Assembly (NCBI GenBank): GCA_039566865.1
Contig: CM076959.1
Span: forward strand, 3,145,501 to 3,209,500
Length of the DNA stretch: 64,000 bases
Source of the DNA: Aurelia coerulea
Taxonomy: Eukaryota > Cnidaria > Scyphozoa > Semaeostomeae > Ulmaridae
Direction of reading: 5' to 3'
Shown here: piece by piece, positions 11,377 to 22,934 of the stretch
Layout of the letters: each line of letters starts with the position of its first letter
Numbering within the stretch: position 1 is the stretch's first letter
Program-made: the position numbers and the translations under genes
The notes under the pieces: generated by a model
What the model was told of the DNA's origin: nothing
Seen by the model: the letters and a program-made list of their open reading frames with translations, nothing else
Database searches by the model: none

Positions 11377-12430
11377 GTTCCGTCATGAAATAAGACAACT
11401 GCTTGACGATGGTATTGAGCCTCTCCATGTAGCTGCAGGAAATGAAGCCTTGTATCACTCGCTCTCGATGTGTCTTTTTGGAAAACCAAACTTTTGGGCA
11501 CATTTAAAGCTAGGAACTTTGATGTATGGTATTGCTAACGAACCTAAAATGGTGGAGAAGGTATTACACAATTTATGTCTCGTGTTGTAACATATCGGAA
11601 GAATCTACATCCTTCTCCTGGTCTCTGAAGAGTGTGATATTTTACAAATTGTCCTTGTTCTCTTTTTTTCTCAGTGAACTTTCTTTGACAGCTTTGATAA
11701 GAGCCACAGGATTTTGAAGCACAAATTGATCAAATTATTCCCTGAAATCTATATTTTATTTGCCTCATTAATTGGCGTACCCGTTTTGTCATGATTCCAT
11801 GCGATATTGTTTGTGTCCTCATTTTTTCTTGTAGATCAAAACTGGCGTGGATGGAGTTTACGATACGGATGGCCTACTTCAATTCCTCACGCGAAATTTT
11901 GACATTCCAGATTCATTTGAAAGTGCTGAAGCAAAGATTGCGTATGATTTCAGGTACATGATTTTGGAAAATCTGGTAAGCAACGGTCAAGGAGGTTAAA
12001 TATTGATAGTCCATGTAATGTGCAATGACAGAATCTGTATCAACCATTAAGTGCTTCATTTTACGAGATTATGTTCTTTCTATCGTTGATTCGCTTCTTG
12101 AAGTAGTGATGTGCTACGAGGCAACTTTTGGCATCGCTATTGGATTAGATTAGATTAGACAGTTTCGATTTTCATGTAGGCTAAGATGTGTAGCTGTCTT
12201 TGCTGGTACATTGGACAATGCAAATAGATAGAAAATTACTGAATGAATACCTTCTTTAGTTGTTACATTTCCATTTTAGATTTTTTAATAGAAATCTCAC
12301 CTTTCTTGTTTTTCCAGGCATTGTCAATATAATTGTTGCAACCAATTTCCTTGAATGCAACCTCATCCCCAGGGCATTTTGTCATATTGGGACGGAGATG
12401 AAATTGTTTTAGCAGTAGAAAAGTGAACAA
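11377..12430 (+). pseudogene. OTU/vertnin-like exons of a decayed gene
   Basis: Three exon-like pieces are bounded by splice-type sites. Exon 11377-11560 (after TTCAG, before GTATTA) encodes HVAAGNEALYHSLSMCLFG followed by HLKLGTLMYG, resembling the start of OTU/vertnin-type domains, in which a conserved D-G-N-C is expected; here the sequence is A-G-N-E, so the catalytic cysteine is absent. Exon 11835-11953 (after GTAG, before GTACAT) continues with VDGVYDTDGLLQFL. A third piece from 12318 (after TTTTTCCAG) reads VNIIVATNFLECNLIP and then runs into a stop. The BEN-containing part at 12584-14126 lies downstream on the same strand and is probably the same gene. Domain naming is by pattern; moderate confidence. 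Confidence 0.45.
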
Positions 12431-12583
12431 AGCGCAAACTGTAAAAGGTTGCCTTGAATGGTATTGGTACAAATGTTTCTTGTTTCATCCTATTTCGTAC
12501 AAACTCTTAACAAAACCACCATGACCGCTACTGTAGCAACTGTACTGCCGCTACTGTACTGTAGTTATCCTCTTTCTCTTAGG

Positions 12584-14126
12584 TATCATGCGCAGTTCCG
12601 AACCTGAACGGATGATTGTAAGAAATGTCAAGAAGGTAAAGCGGGAGAAACTAATGAAATGTTTAGAGGAAGATCTGGTTGTGGGACCTGACTCAAAGGA
12701 ATATGAGGTGCTCGTGAATGACCCGTTTTGTTGCGAATTTAAAGTTATGGACGAGGCCAGCGGTGAGGACCACACACGCGGTACAAAGACATAAGAAAGA
12801 TGTTCGAACCAAAAAATCCGATACTTGAAAAATACAACGAGTTGAGTGACAGTGAAGGAGAAAAGAGTGGTCTTGATGACGCAGAAAATGAATTTCTAGA
12901 AAAGTCCCCCCCCCCTAAAAAAAGCTAAAGCAAGTTCCCAAAAAAAATCCAAGCCAACAAAAAGGTGTAACTCGCCAAAAGTTAGTCCAATAAAGACAGC
13001 AGCAGCAGCAGGGATCGTTAAACCGAAAAAAACCCGTTAAGGAGAGTTGCACTTATCTCTGTCAAGGTAAAAGCTCCGACATAAGCACGGCCAACAGCGA
13101 CACAGTAAAGTCATACACGGAGCATATAGAAAATCTCTCGGAAGGTGAAAAGGCACTTATCTCCCAAAAAATTGACGAATTTAAGGCTCAGGATGAGATG
13201 GATTATGTCAATAGTCCTCTCATCGATCCAATACCACAAAATCTGGGGGTGTCAAAGAGCAGCCAAGGCCAAGACAACAACAATGCAGAACTTTATGGGG
13301 CAGTGACTGAACTTGGAAGGCAAATATCAATCTGCCGTGCTAACCAAAGGGTCCTGCAGGAAAATTTGAATGAATTAAGGCATGAGCTAAGTCAACTGCC
13401 CAAGCGACTTCCCTTGCCAAAGAAAGTGTTTTAAAGGTTCCTCTGGATTATGAAACTCCTGACGAGCCGATCAATATTTTGATAAAGGCAGTATCTAGTA
13501 TCCCAAAAGGATTGGGTACAGGAACATACAGCCTTCCTGGTGTATCTCACGTGCCATTAAACCTACTGTCAACCTTCACCAGCAGCAACGCTACAAGCGA
13601 ATGTATGCCCACAGCAAGGCACTTGCCGATGCAGTTTGAGACGATTTCCCCACAGCCGTTTGTAAGCCAGGATTTTCAACAGGAAGAAAATGAGGAAGTA
13701 CGGAATTTGCAGCCCTTCCCTACCTCCTATGCTTTTGCCTTGACCAATGAAAATCCTCGTGACAACCAAAGTATGGTACCATCACTTGAACTTCTCACTG
13801 CAAAGACACCCGATCATGTCAGGAGACATATGGATGTTTACAAACTACGCGAGCTGAAAGCCCGCAGTGTTTCATGAAAAAATCTGGCAAAGTTGCTAAG
13901 GTTCGAAATATTTGAACGAAGCGAGCTTGCTTCCTCAAATGTTAGAGAAAAGCGCATAAAGGGCGTTGAAAAGAATGCCCTTGATGCCGCAATCATGCAA
14001 TGGATTAGAGAAACTGTTTTTACCATGTTTCCTGGTCGCTACCATGATCAGGAAAAGCTCTGGGGCGAATGTGTAAATGGAATAAATAAAGTCATTTCGG
14101 ACAGTAAAGCAAAAAGTAAACACTGA
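12584..14126 (+). pseudogene. BEN-domain protein, frameshifted and with premature stop
   Basis: A chain of frames encodes a charged N-terminal part (MKCLEEDLVVGPDSKEYEVL from 12588), an acidic and Lys-rich linker broken near the C-run at 12907, a helical segment GAVTELGRQISICRANQRVL (13288-13350), and a C-terminal BEN-like domain: LAKLLRFEIFERSELASSNV, GVEKNALDAAIMQWIRETVF and a final DQEKLWGECVNGINKVI. BEN domains bind DNA or chromatin. The frame changes at about 13434 and a TGA interrupts it at 13875-13877, where an Arg CGA is likely to have mutated. With the breaks upstream this is a pseudogene. It lies between two copies of one MITE family, which probably inserted in introns or flanks. 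Confidence 0.6.
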
Positions 14127-14401
14127 AAAATAAGTTAATGGAATCTTTGTTGCTGAAATCCATTTGTTGAACATTACGTGAATCATGTTGATATAGTTGG
14201 CTGCAGTAATCCTTGCATTTTTCAAGTCAGAAGTGGCTATCTTTCCGCTCAGGAGGGGGGAAGGGTGTATCTCGACCTTTATTCTGACTGGGATGTACCA
14301 TTTTTCCAACAGGTTGGTACCCATAATTCTAAAAAAATTAGGGCCACAATTCTGCAAATCCAATGAAAATTTGGGCCATAATTCCGGAAATTATGAACTA
14401 A

Positions 14402-15089
14402 GGGGCCCTTTACATGAGCAAACTCAGACCGGCACGAGTTTCAGATCGGTTTGAAATTTTGCCATGTCTGCTTTTTTGCGTTGCGTTTACATGGAGATTC
14501 AGACCGGTCTGAAATTATACTAGCGTCACATTGCACATGCGTTGAATGCAATTGAGGCAACTGTGACAATGGTTTCTTTTCTCATGTTTTGGATTTAGGC
14601 CTATTTTCATTGTTGCGTTAAGTTATCAACAACACAGGATGTTATTAGAGTTGAATCAAGGATAATCAACTGTATGTTTGTACTGCATTACAAATCTATT
14701 TTGGTTTGATGGTTCAAATGCTGCTTCAGAACCTGAAAATAAAACAGGAGGCTTTAGTTTTTTATGTTTAGTTTCTTAGTTATAGTTTCTTGTGTCTGGA
14801 GAAAAACAAATGGACGACCAAACAATGAAAATGGCTCCCAATAGTGCAGTTATCACTTCCGCAATTATTCATTTCGCCCCGATCTGAAAAAATTTCTGTT
14901 TACATGAGAATTTCAGGTCGACCTGAGTTTTCAGATCGGTCTGAAAGACCGAAACGAACCCAGACCGGCACGAGTTTCATTTCGCCCCTTCTCATGTAAA
15001 CACTCTAAGGGCCTTGACCAGACACCGAAATGAAACTCGTGCCGATCTGAAACTCGTGCCGGTCTGAGTTTGCTCATGTAAAGGGCCCC
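14402..15089 (+). mobile_element. TAA-target MITE, copy 2 (intact), 688 bp
   Basis: Perfect terminal inverted repeats of about 48 bp begin GGGGCCCTTTACATGAGCAA, with TAA directly outside both ends (14399-14401 and 15090-15092). CAGACCGG/CCGGTCTG words recur inside. A 3-bp TWA-type target is typical of PIF/Harbinger (inference). It carries no transposase. It is inverted relative to the copy at 10805-11271. Confidence 0.85.
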
Positions 15090-15359
15090 TAAGAGTTAGT
15101 TTCGCATAAGTATATGAGGTTATGACAAAATATATGTGTAAAAATACCTTTCCTTTATTAGGACTTCTAACAGCATTGCCTCCAATATTTTTGTAAGAGA
15201 CTAAGGTCTGGGGTTCGGTATAGGCAGTTTCTTTAATTTTTGGACCAATTTGCTACCAAATCTACAGGACTCCCAAATCTAAAAAATCTAGTAAATAACA
15301 TAATTCGCACTCAAAATGATGTCCCAACAGTTCCTATAACTGTACAGTGTCAACAAATT

Positions 15360-15710
15360 TTTGAATGCGATAGGAAAATCAAAATTGCAAATTACAAAAG
15401 TTTCTTATCAAAAGTTTCTTGTTCAGGTAGAGTTGTTTCTTAACTTTCGAAAACTTGAGCCTACCGTTTCTTACACGCGTTTTTTTTTTTTAATATATTG
15501 CTTCCTTTTTTGTAAGAAAACGCAAAGAGCCTGTCTTTGCTTCCATTTCCAAACCAGAGGTTTCGGTGTGTATACAGTAGTTGTTGAGTAGTGCATGATT
15601 TTTCTAATAAGAAACTTTACCCCGATTGGGATTTTACCTCGTTTTATAAGAAACTGTGTCAGACCTGAAATTGAAAAGGCTGTTTCTTATATGCGGGACA
15701 CTACTGTATT
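15360..15710. repeat. Degraded repeat with ATAAGAAAC and TACAGTA motifs
   Basis: The words AAGTTTCTTA, TATACAGTAG (15571) and the reverse ACTACTGTA (15700-15708) with TTTCTTATATGCGGG resemble sequences at 16910-17035 and 22230-22380. This is probably a decayed MITE family; boundaries are uncertain. Confidence 0.4.
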
Positions 15711-17035
15711 TTATTTCTTGTTTCGTAATAATTCCAAGAAAGATACAACATGCATTTCATTAAAGTCATCAAGATTGCAAGAATTAATTAATTTTTCAGA
15801 CCAAAACAAACTACTTCGCGGATTTCTTTCGTTTATGAGACGGATGCAATGCTAACTTTTTGAAATTTTTCGAAGCATGAAAAAGATGTCTTTTCAGGAC
15901 AAAATTGATGAATTTGATTGAATTTCTGTCCAAATATTTTCCTCAGCATGAAGCTTTATTCTCTTATTTTACAGTAATTCAGCAGATTCCCCAAAATTGG
16001 GCGTTTGCAATTTAGGCTAAAAGCCACAAGCTCTTGTTTGGAGGTTCAGGCAAATTTGCACTTTCAAAAATAATATTCCAACTCTCCATGCACCAATATC
16101 ATTAAACAAGGTATCTATCTTCAAGTTAGCTATCGAGGATTATATAAGAAAAATACTATGGATCGATTGGACCAGAATTTTTGTCACTAGTCCCGATCAA
16201 ATCCGTTGCGTTTTTTTGGGACACCCGGTACTATGATGACTGATTGAGAAATTCTACCATGTTTGTAAGCATTGGGAAATTATCATGAAATAAAAATCAT
16301 CTTGTTATAACAAAGATGGCATTGCATTTTCTGAACTATATACTGGGACGATCCTAACTTTGTAAATAAACCATAATGGAACATTTGGCATTATCGGCAA
16401 AAGGACCGATTTTCACATTTTTTCAAATCATAAGTTGTTCTGATGTATGTTTATTCACTTTTTTATGACTACTTTTGCCACCATCTGCAAATTGTTTGGA
16501 TCCTAAATAAATTCTGAAAAATCGGCGATCCGGCCTAGCAGATATCCGATACATCCCTAGACTCCTACCTACAATGACTTACATCAGTTAATTAGAGAAA
16601 ACTTTTGAATTGTTTTTATTTTGTAGGCCAATTCAAATTTAGCAGTGAAATTGAAGATTGTGCCTAAATTCTTAGTTTCTTTGATTATCTAAATCTGTTC
16701 AATTCATAGAAGTTGATTCCAGTTGGTCTATCAGGTGCACTTCAGTAGAACCATCAAATAGTTCTCTTGACCTTTTTTAGTTTCAAAAGTAACTGCATAA
16801 TATGTATATGGCTTTGTTTTTGAAAAAAAATGATCAGTACACCAACCAACAGCCTATGAATGTTTCTACTCTCATATATGGAATTTTCAAATTACTTAAC
16901 ATGCAACCTATTATATAAGAACCTTTCCCAGTTTCAGCCTCTTGGGGGTTCTTATTTAGGGGGTTTAAAAGATTGAATTTCAGCCTAAAGGTTCTTATAA
17001 AAACAGGTTATTTTATGCGGGTTTATACTGTATTG
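15711..17035. other. AT-rich stretch, no gene recognised
   Basis: Only the TATAAGAACC / TTATGCGGGTTTATACTGTA repeat near 16910-17035 stands out. No coding or RNA signal is supported. Confidence 0.4.
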
Positions 17036-17039
17036 TAGC

Positions 17040-17291
17040 ATGATTACCACGAAACTTGGAAAAACGAAATTTACTTGCACACCAAGCAAGGTTCACGATG
17101 CACTCAGACGTCTCGTGCAAGAAAAACGGATTGAGTACCGAGGAGAAGATGGCGATGACTCCTACTACGTGCTAGATATCTCTGAATGGCCCAATTTACC
17201 AAGGAAAGAGAATGCCAATAATAAAATAGATAACGTAATTGCAGTCGAATCTACCAGGTACACAAGTGGAGTTATTGAGGACAGTAGTTGA
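17040..17291 (+). CDS. Short frame, possible winged-helix-like exon
   Basis: The 83-codon frame contains SKVHDALRRLVQEKRIEYRG followed by DDSYYVLDISEW, a helix-turn-helix plus strand pattern reminiscent of winged-helix DNA-binding modules. I do not recognise the protein. The frame opens with ATG directly after a degraded MITE end, so the ATG may be accidental and the true exon boundary different. The Harbinger relic begins 220 bp downstream on the opposite strand. Confidence 0.3.
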   Translation: MITTKLGKTKFTCTPSKVHDALRRLVQEKRIEYRGEDGDDSYYVLDISEWPNLPRKENANNKIDNVIAVESTRYTSGVIEDSS

Positions 17292-17511
17292 GAATAAAGA
17301 TGAATTCACAAGAAGCAACATTAGTAGGAGTAGGGATTTGGAACTCAAGGGAGGAAATTTCTCTTTTAATGAGATTTGACGTAAAGATTTGCTGATTGAG
17401 AGTTTTCAGACGGTTTTCATAAATGCAAACAATGAGGATGGAAAGCATGATTCTTTTTCCATTTCTAAACTAAATTTTTGGGTTTTCAAGAACAAGCACG
17501 CCCCCAATAAT

Positions 17512-18275
17512 TCACCAAAGCCCACATGGGAACCTTTCATCTGCTTGCACATTTAATGAATAGCGATTCTTCCTATTTATGAAAGTTGCTGGATTTTTGT
17601 CTGGCTTCTTTATGAAAACATGTGTTCCATCAATTCCACCAATGCATTGTGGAAAGCCGTGTTTTTCTTCAAATCTTGCTGCCAAATATTTCACATCTTC
17701 CTCTGTTCTTGGAAGATTAATATATTTAGGCCCCAAGTTTTTTTGTAATTACAAAGCAGACATTCTTTACAATCTTGGACACAGAGAACCTTGATATGGC
17801 AAACACATTTGCCACTTTGCGATATCTTCCCTCATCTGAAAGGTAGGATAGCGCTACAGCTACTAGTTTTTCCACTGAAATAGGGACACAACATATTTGT
17901 TTGTTGCTTTTCCAGGAATGGCCTAAGCTTGCTGCAAAGGTCGACAAAACTCTCCTTTGACATTCAGAAATTTTCTTTCCATTCTTCTTGCACAATGACA
18001 TTGTTCACAAACTTTCTCCACCAAGTATTTGTTCTCCCAGGTCTTTTCCAAAATCTTCGCACAACACCTCTCCTTTTGTTAATCCTGTTTGCTATGATGC
18101 CAAGTCGGCGAGAACTGTTGTCAATTATTGAAAGCAGCTTTGATCTCCTTATTCTATGAAAGTTTTCCATGATAATTGCAAGAAGAGCGTTTAATGTTGT
18201 CACACTAGCCAAATTGCCCAATAACATTATCAAGAAAGCTGCAAGTTTTCTTTGTAAATCATCTTTGGCAAGCAT
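17512..18275 (-). pseudogene. Harbinger-type (HARBI1-like) nuclease relic
   Basis: Three minus-strand frames, read from 18275 downwards, give successive parts of a PIF/Harbinger DDE nuclease. The N-terminal piece (18275-17964) ends in WWRKFVNNVIVQEEWKENF. It is interrupted by a TGA just before MSKESFVDLCSKLRPFLEK. After a frameshift near 17885 comes VEKLVAVALSYLSDEGRYRK and ISRFSVSKIVKNVC. After another shift near 17735 comes LPRTEEDVKYLAARFEEKHG with the first catalytic Asp in GGIDGTHVFI. The frame ends at 17512, before the second and third catalytic acids. At least one stop and two shifts make it dead. In intact elements this protein acts with a separate Myb/SANT protein, which I do not see here. 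Confidence 0.75.
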
Positions 18276-18468
18276 GATTTATTTTCATTCAGTTCGGAAG
18301 TTTTTAAAAACAAATGACTTAAGGACAAATTGGAGGTCTATGAACAGGAAAAAGAAACTGACAAAACGGCACTGCTATTTGCTACTTCTTGGGTCTAGAT
18401 TGTGAAATACAATACAATATAATACAAGACAACACAGGAAGCTATTTATATATCTAATGAATGCCGAA

Positions 18469-18753
18469 TGCCGAATGATTCTATATACGTATGCATGGCT
18501 CTGATGAAGGCTTAATGCCGAAACATGAAAAAGCAAAAAAATGGCTTCTGTCGTGGTGTAAGATTCAGGGATCTCAATGACTTCAGATTTCTCCAACATT
18601 TTATTGCGCTTGAGTGGCGCAGTGGAATGTTGGAGAAACTTTTGACACAAAGTTCGATCCCACGCAGAGGCACATTTTAATTCTCGAATTGTGGTAGCCC
18701 ACTAATGATAAATATATTTCACCGTGTCAGCTGATGCCGAATGATTCTATATA
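18469..18753 (+). repeat. Insertion flanked by a 19-bp direct repeat, with SINE head
   Basis: TGCCGAATGATTCTATATA occurs at 18469-18487 and again at 18735-18753, enclosing 247 bp. Inside, box A TGGCGCAGTGG (18612-18622) and box B AGTTCGATCCC (18651-18661) form a tRNA-type pol III promoter. The phrase GATGAAGGCTTAATGCCGAA near 18504 resembles LINE/SINE tails. The direct repeat suggests an LINE-mediated insertion, but the head is not at the left end, so more than one event may be involved. Confidence 0.5.
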
Positions 18754-19762
18754 TATCTAATGATATGATCTTTGTAGCAGGTCATGCATTTAAAATTCTC
18801 ACTATTTTAATATATTATTCCCAAGGAGTTTCAGAAAAGAAATTTGCATTGTTTACCATGTTGCCCTTTTAAATATTACACAACAACGTCTTAGGAGATC
18901 ATGCCACTGTTGTGAAGACACCACTGAATGCATTCCAGTAATATTACCTTATTCTAATTCAAACAAAACAAAAGCGGTGATCTCATTGGCTGACAAGCAT
19001 GAAATTGGATGATTTCCGCATGCTCTGGCAACCAGTAAGGATTTGAGCCTTATCTTACACTTGCCGATCAAGACTGGATGAAGATTCTTCTGACAGTGAC
19101 GATAATGAGGGATTTCCTCATGGAAATTTACAGTCATTGTTTAAAGGGAAAGGAAGAATAAGAAAAAGAACAGTGTGCAGACAAAACTCTGCGCAAGTTG
19201 CATGATGATTTTACTGAATATTGTTGAACGAAGTTACAGGCTTTTTAGCTATTGTTGGAAAAGTTAGGACAGCAAACACGTACTCGTTGTCAGCTTTCGT
19301 CAGGACACTTCTACCCAGTTCTGGAAATTTCGTAACCATCGTTGTCGTAGTAATTCGCTGAGAAATGCTTGTTCGCTTATCTTTACGTATCTTTAAGAAA
19401 CTAATTGCAAGAGACATTCCAGGAACATTATAGCTTAGGCCCATCAGCATGATGTTGTGATGAGCCTCGTTATCGTATCTAAATAGTCTTGTTATTGTAA
19501 ATTAGGGGTTCTGGAACGATCTGGGGCCTTCTTGCTTAAGTCATAACTTGTAATTGTAGCAAACTTTATCATGGCGATTCAGCACTCTAGAATTCTCGAT
19601 TGTAAACGTATATAAATGCCAGCTTTGTAGTTAGAATTTAGTGAGAAAGAAAATTACATCGAGATATATCGCATCAAAAGCAAAATCTGTGAGTTCTTTA
19701 GTGTCACTGGGAGTTCTATTGGGTGCAGGACTATTGGAGCAAAGAATTCCCCACACTAAAAG

Positions 19763-19779
19763 TGGCGATCCTGCCAGGA
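19763..19779 (+). other. Candidate primer-binding site of BEL element
   Basis: TGGCGATCCTGCCAGGA begins with TGG, as expected for pairing with a tRNA 3' CCA end, and lies between a candidate LTR end (AATTCCCCACA at about 19756) and the gag start at 19811. The tRNA partner is not identified. Confidence 0.45.
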
Positions 19780-19810
19780 CACAAACTAGAAAAACTCATC
19801 AAAGAACAAG

Positions 19811-20747
19811 ATGGCTTTGAAGAAATCATTTGAACGGGATCTTTCAAAAAAGACTCTTCAACTAGAAAACATTGTGGAAACTTTACATTCGGGAGAAAAA
19901 GAGGACATTTTGGTGGCATATGAGAGAATCTGCGAAACCATAAAGGATTTGGAAAATGCGAAAGACAAAGCCATAAATGCCATGTTCGAAGAAGAGGACC
20001 AGTCACTAGAATCAGTGAAGGACTGGAGTCAGATGCAGAAACAAGAAATCAACGCATTTTGGGATGTGCGAAGACAGCTGAAGGAAAAGTTGGCCGCCCC
20101 TCAGGAGGAAGAGTTACAAGAAAAGCGGCAACAGGAACAACATCAACAAAGGCTCGTTATGGAGGAACAAGCGAGAATGGCAAGGGAACAACTGCAAGTG
20201 ACAGAAGCAGCCAAAATGCGACAATTACAACTTGAGGAGGAATGGATGCAGAAGAAATTGCAAATGGAGCTCGAGAGCATACAGCAGAAAAGGGAAGACG
20301 AAGCAAGAAAAACACAAGTAGTGAAACTTCAGAAATACACTATTACACCATTTAAAGGGGATCACAAGGACTGGCTGCAGTTTTGGAATCAATTTTCGAT
20401 GGAAGTGGACGTATCAAACATCTCAGAAATTAGCAAATTCAATTACCTCCTTGAACTGGTTGAAGGAAAACTGAAGGACGATATTCTGGAACTTCCACAC
20501 ATGCAAGAAGGATACGAAGAGGCAAAAAGATTTTACAGGAAACATATGGGAAGGACATAAAGGTACGAAAAGACGTTATAGTGGAATTGGAAGGACTGAG
20601 GCCCATTGCGAGCATCAGCCAGATACGAGAAACTCATGACTTCTATAACAAGCTTGCGAGAGTCGTGCGAACGCTTGCGACGATGAAAAAGCTCGAGACA
20701 GCACAGAGCCACGTCTACACTGTAATGGATAAACTGGGACCAGTTAA
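19811..20747 (+). pseudogene. BEL gag, N-terminal part
   Basis: ATG at 19811 starts a 249-codon frame. It has an N-terminal helical region, a long Glu/Gln/Arg-rich coiled coil (about residues 95-175, words such as LQEKRQQEQHQQ), then the DUF1759 gag core TPFKGDHKDWLQFWNQFSME and FNYLLELVEGKLKDDILELP. A one-base shift near 20530 moves the rest (GLRPIASISQIRETHDFYNK, ATMKKLETAQ) into another frame. The frame is then cut at TTAA 20744-20747 by an inserted element and resumes in phase after 22931. Gag proteins of this class form the particle and bind RNA through the downstream zinc knuckles. Confidence 0.75.
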
Positions 20748-20935
20748 GGTTACTGTATCCCTTCAGTGACCACTCACGGTGTTTTCTCTCTTGATTATCA
20801 CGGCCGTGACATAACACGTATAAACTATACATCATTCGATTCGTCAATAAATAGGGAGTATTTACGAGCCAAAAAGAATACAAATATCCGAAAATTGGGC
20901 GTTATACATCCGAAAACGTGAAAATCAGACCTTCC

Positions 20936-21232
20936 CCCCTCTAGAGCCTTCCTGTCCCCCCAGATATGTTTCATTTAAATCTCAATGAGATTTTTGCATT
21001 CTCAACACATTAATCTGGCAAAGCGTGTCTCAAATTTCTTTTGCATGCCTTAGCTTCAGAATAATTAATAAAACAATTTTGCCCCTCTAGAGCCTTCCTG
21101 TCCCCCCAGATATGTTTCATTTAAATCTCAATGAGATTTTTGCATTCTCAACACATTGATCTAGCAAAGCGTGTCTCAAATTTCTTTTGCATGCCTTAGC
21201 TTCAGAATAATTAATAAAACAATTTTGCCCCT
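20936..21232. repeat. Tandem duplication, 146 bp
   Basis: The unit beginning CCCCTCTAGAGCCTTCCTGT at 20936 is repeated at 21082 with two or three substitutions. A third partial start (CCCCTC) is at 21228. Confidence 0.9.
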
Positions 21233-21458
21233 CGCTCCCTGGCCTCGTTTTGAGATTCATTCAAATGTTAAATTTGGACCATGCAATTTTTCTCAAAAGT
21301 GAGACACACTTTGGTCCCCCTATGCCTTTTCTCTCTGTCTGCCAAATTTCAGCCAATTATATCAAGCCGTTGGGTACAGGGAGCTGTATGAATACCCATT
21401 GGTTGCTGAAAAATTGATTTTGAGAAAAGCGCTGAAACAGTTTCTTAGTGTACAGTTC

Positions 21459-22562
21459 GGCATAACGGAATAACCAGACCCAGGACCAGTAGGACCGGAC
21501 CCTAACGGACCAGACCCTGGGGGAATACCCATTACTTTCCTTCCAACGTTTGTTTGCAATGGCGGCCAACACAGAAGTTTCGCTCCAAAGTAAGATAAGG
21601 CAGTCACTGCTGTAAGTAAATTCTACCTTCTGGATGCCAGAACAAACGCAAAAATGCATGGTATATTAAATCGTCTAACCAGCAGACAAACTTTGATCCA
21701 GCTTCAAGCCATTGCCCACTGGGCCTAAGCATTTAACTACATGGCCTAAATATTTTACCTCTGCCTTGCTTGGTGATTCAAGTTGTTGCAATGACGTCGT
21801 GATGCCAGCCACGTTGTATTCCATCTCCACAATCAATTTCTGGACTTGATTCTGGCTTCTCCATGCTCTTTGCAAGTTAGTTTGGGACTGCAAAATCATT
21901 TAGCAGGCACCTTTTTGATAACATATTTGTTCGTAATGTTTATTGTGAAGGCACGCATTGACCCGGGCATTGGCCCCACTTGTCTTTGGTAAATCCCATG
22001 ATCACAATATTGCATCTCAGAATGTGCATTTGTCTACATTTGTTTTCTCGTATCATGCATGTGCACTCACCTTTTTGCAGGGCCGTAGGAAGCAGCTTCT
22101 GATTGGGGGAATTGTTCTTAGAACAATAGAGAGCAATACATCTAATTAATACTTGTGGCGTGGCACCATTGTTTTCAAAATTATTTGGGGCTTAAACCCC
22201 CCTGTCCCTCCCCCCCCCGCTTCTTACGAGCCTGTATTTTTATAAGAAACAGCTCATAAGAAACAGTAAGCTAAAATTTTCGAAAAATACTACCCCACCG
22301 CCTGTATCAATATGCTAAGAAACTTTCGTAATTTTCATTCAAAAATACTATTACTGTTGCTATTACTGTACCGTGTCCAATAATTTTTGAGTGCCAATTA
22401 TGTTATTCCTTTTTGTTTTAGATCTTATTAAATAGTTTGGAAGTCACGACATAGTTTGACGACTTCCTAACCAACGTCAAAGCGAGGGTAGGGCACTCCC
22501 CTAGGGTCTGGTCCGTTAGGGTCCGGTCCTAGTGGTCCTGGGTCTGGTTATTCCGTTATGCC
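21459..22562. mobile_element. Mutator-type non-autonomous element, 1104 bp
   Basis: Inverted terminal repeats of about 70 bp begin GGCATAACGGAATAACCAGA and have only a few mismatches. The 9-bp direct repeat GTACAGTTC lies immediately outside both ends (21450-21458 and 22563-22571). Long TIRs with a 9-bp target duplication are characteristic of MULEs. No transposase is present; the interior includes C-runs and ATAAGAAAC repeats near 22230-22330. Confidence 0.88.
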
Positions 22563-22934
22563 GTACAGTTCCACTGTTGAAAATGATTAACTTCAATCTG
22601 GCCACAAGAGTAAACGGAGTAATCCTGTATGTATTTAGTGCAGAGTTTACAATGACATAATTGGTATTATAACCGCAAAATCCATTCAACAGGAAATTAA
22701 AGGCACTTGTAATCTTTAACCTTTAGTTCTCAAATAATCCTCGTCATGTAAACAGCATTTTCCTAGCAGAAAATACCTTGCTTTAAATTGCTTATAATTC
22801 GCTGAAAAATAAAGTAAAATTCCTTGAAATTATTAGAAATTGTAGGTAGATGTGTTTGCTATCCAATAATCTAAAAATCCAAAAATTGATCGGAAAAAAC
22901 TTTTTATCGTCCAGAAGGGATACAGTAACCTTAA

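Larger units (their letters stand above)
20748..22930. mobile_element. TTAA-flanked DNA element, 2183 bp, inside BEL gag
   Basis: GGTTACTGTATCCCTTC at the left end (20748-20764) is exactly mirrored at the right end (22914-22930). TTAA lies outside both ends (20744-20747 and 22931-22934), the footprint of piggyBac/Kolobok-type insertion. Removing one TTAA plus the insert keeps the gag frame in phase, which confirms the boundaries. It carries no transposase frame; the interior holds a tandem duplication and a nested 1.1-kb element. Confidence 0.9.

Noticed and set aside
18605..18675. A functional tRNA gene
   Set aside because: Good boxes A and B but no clear acceptor stem, and it sits inside an insertion with a 19-bp flanking repeat.
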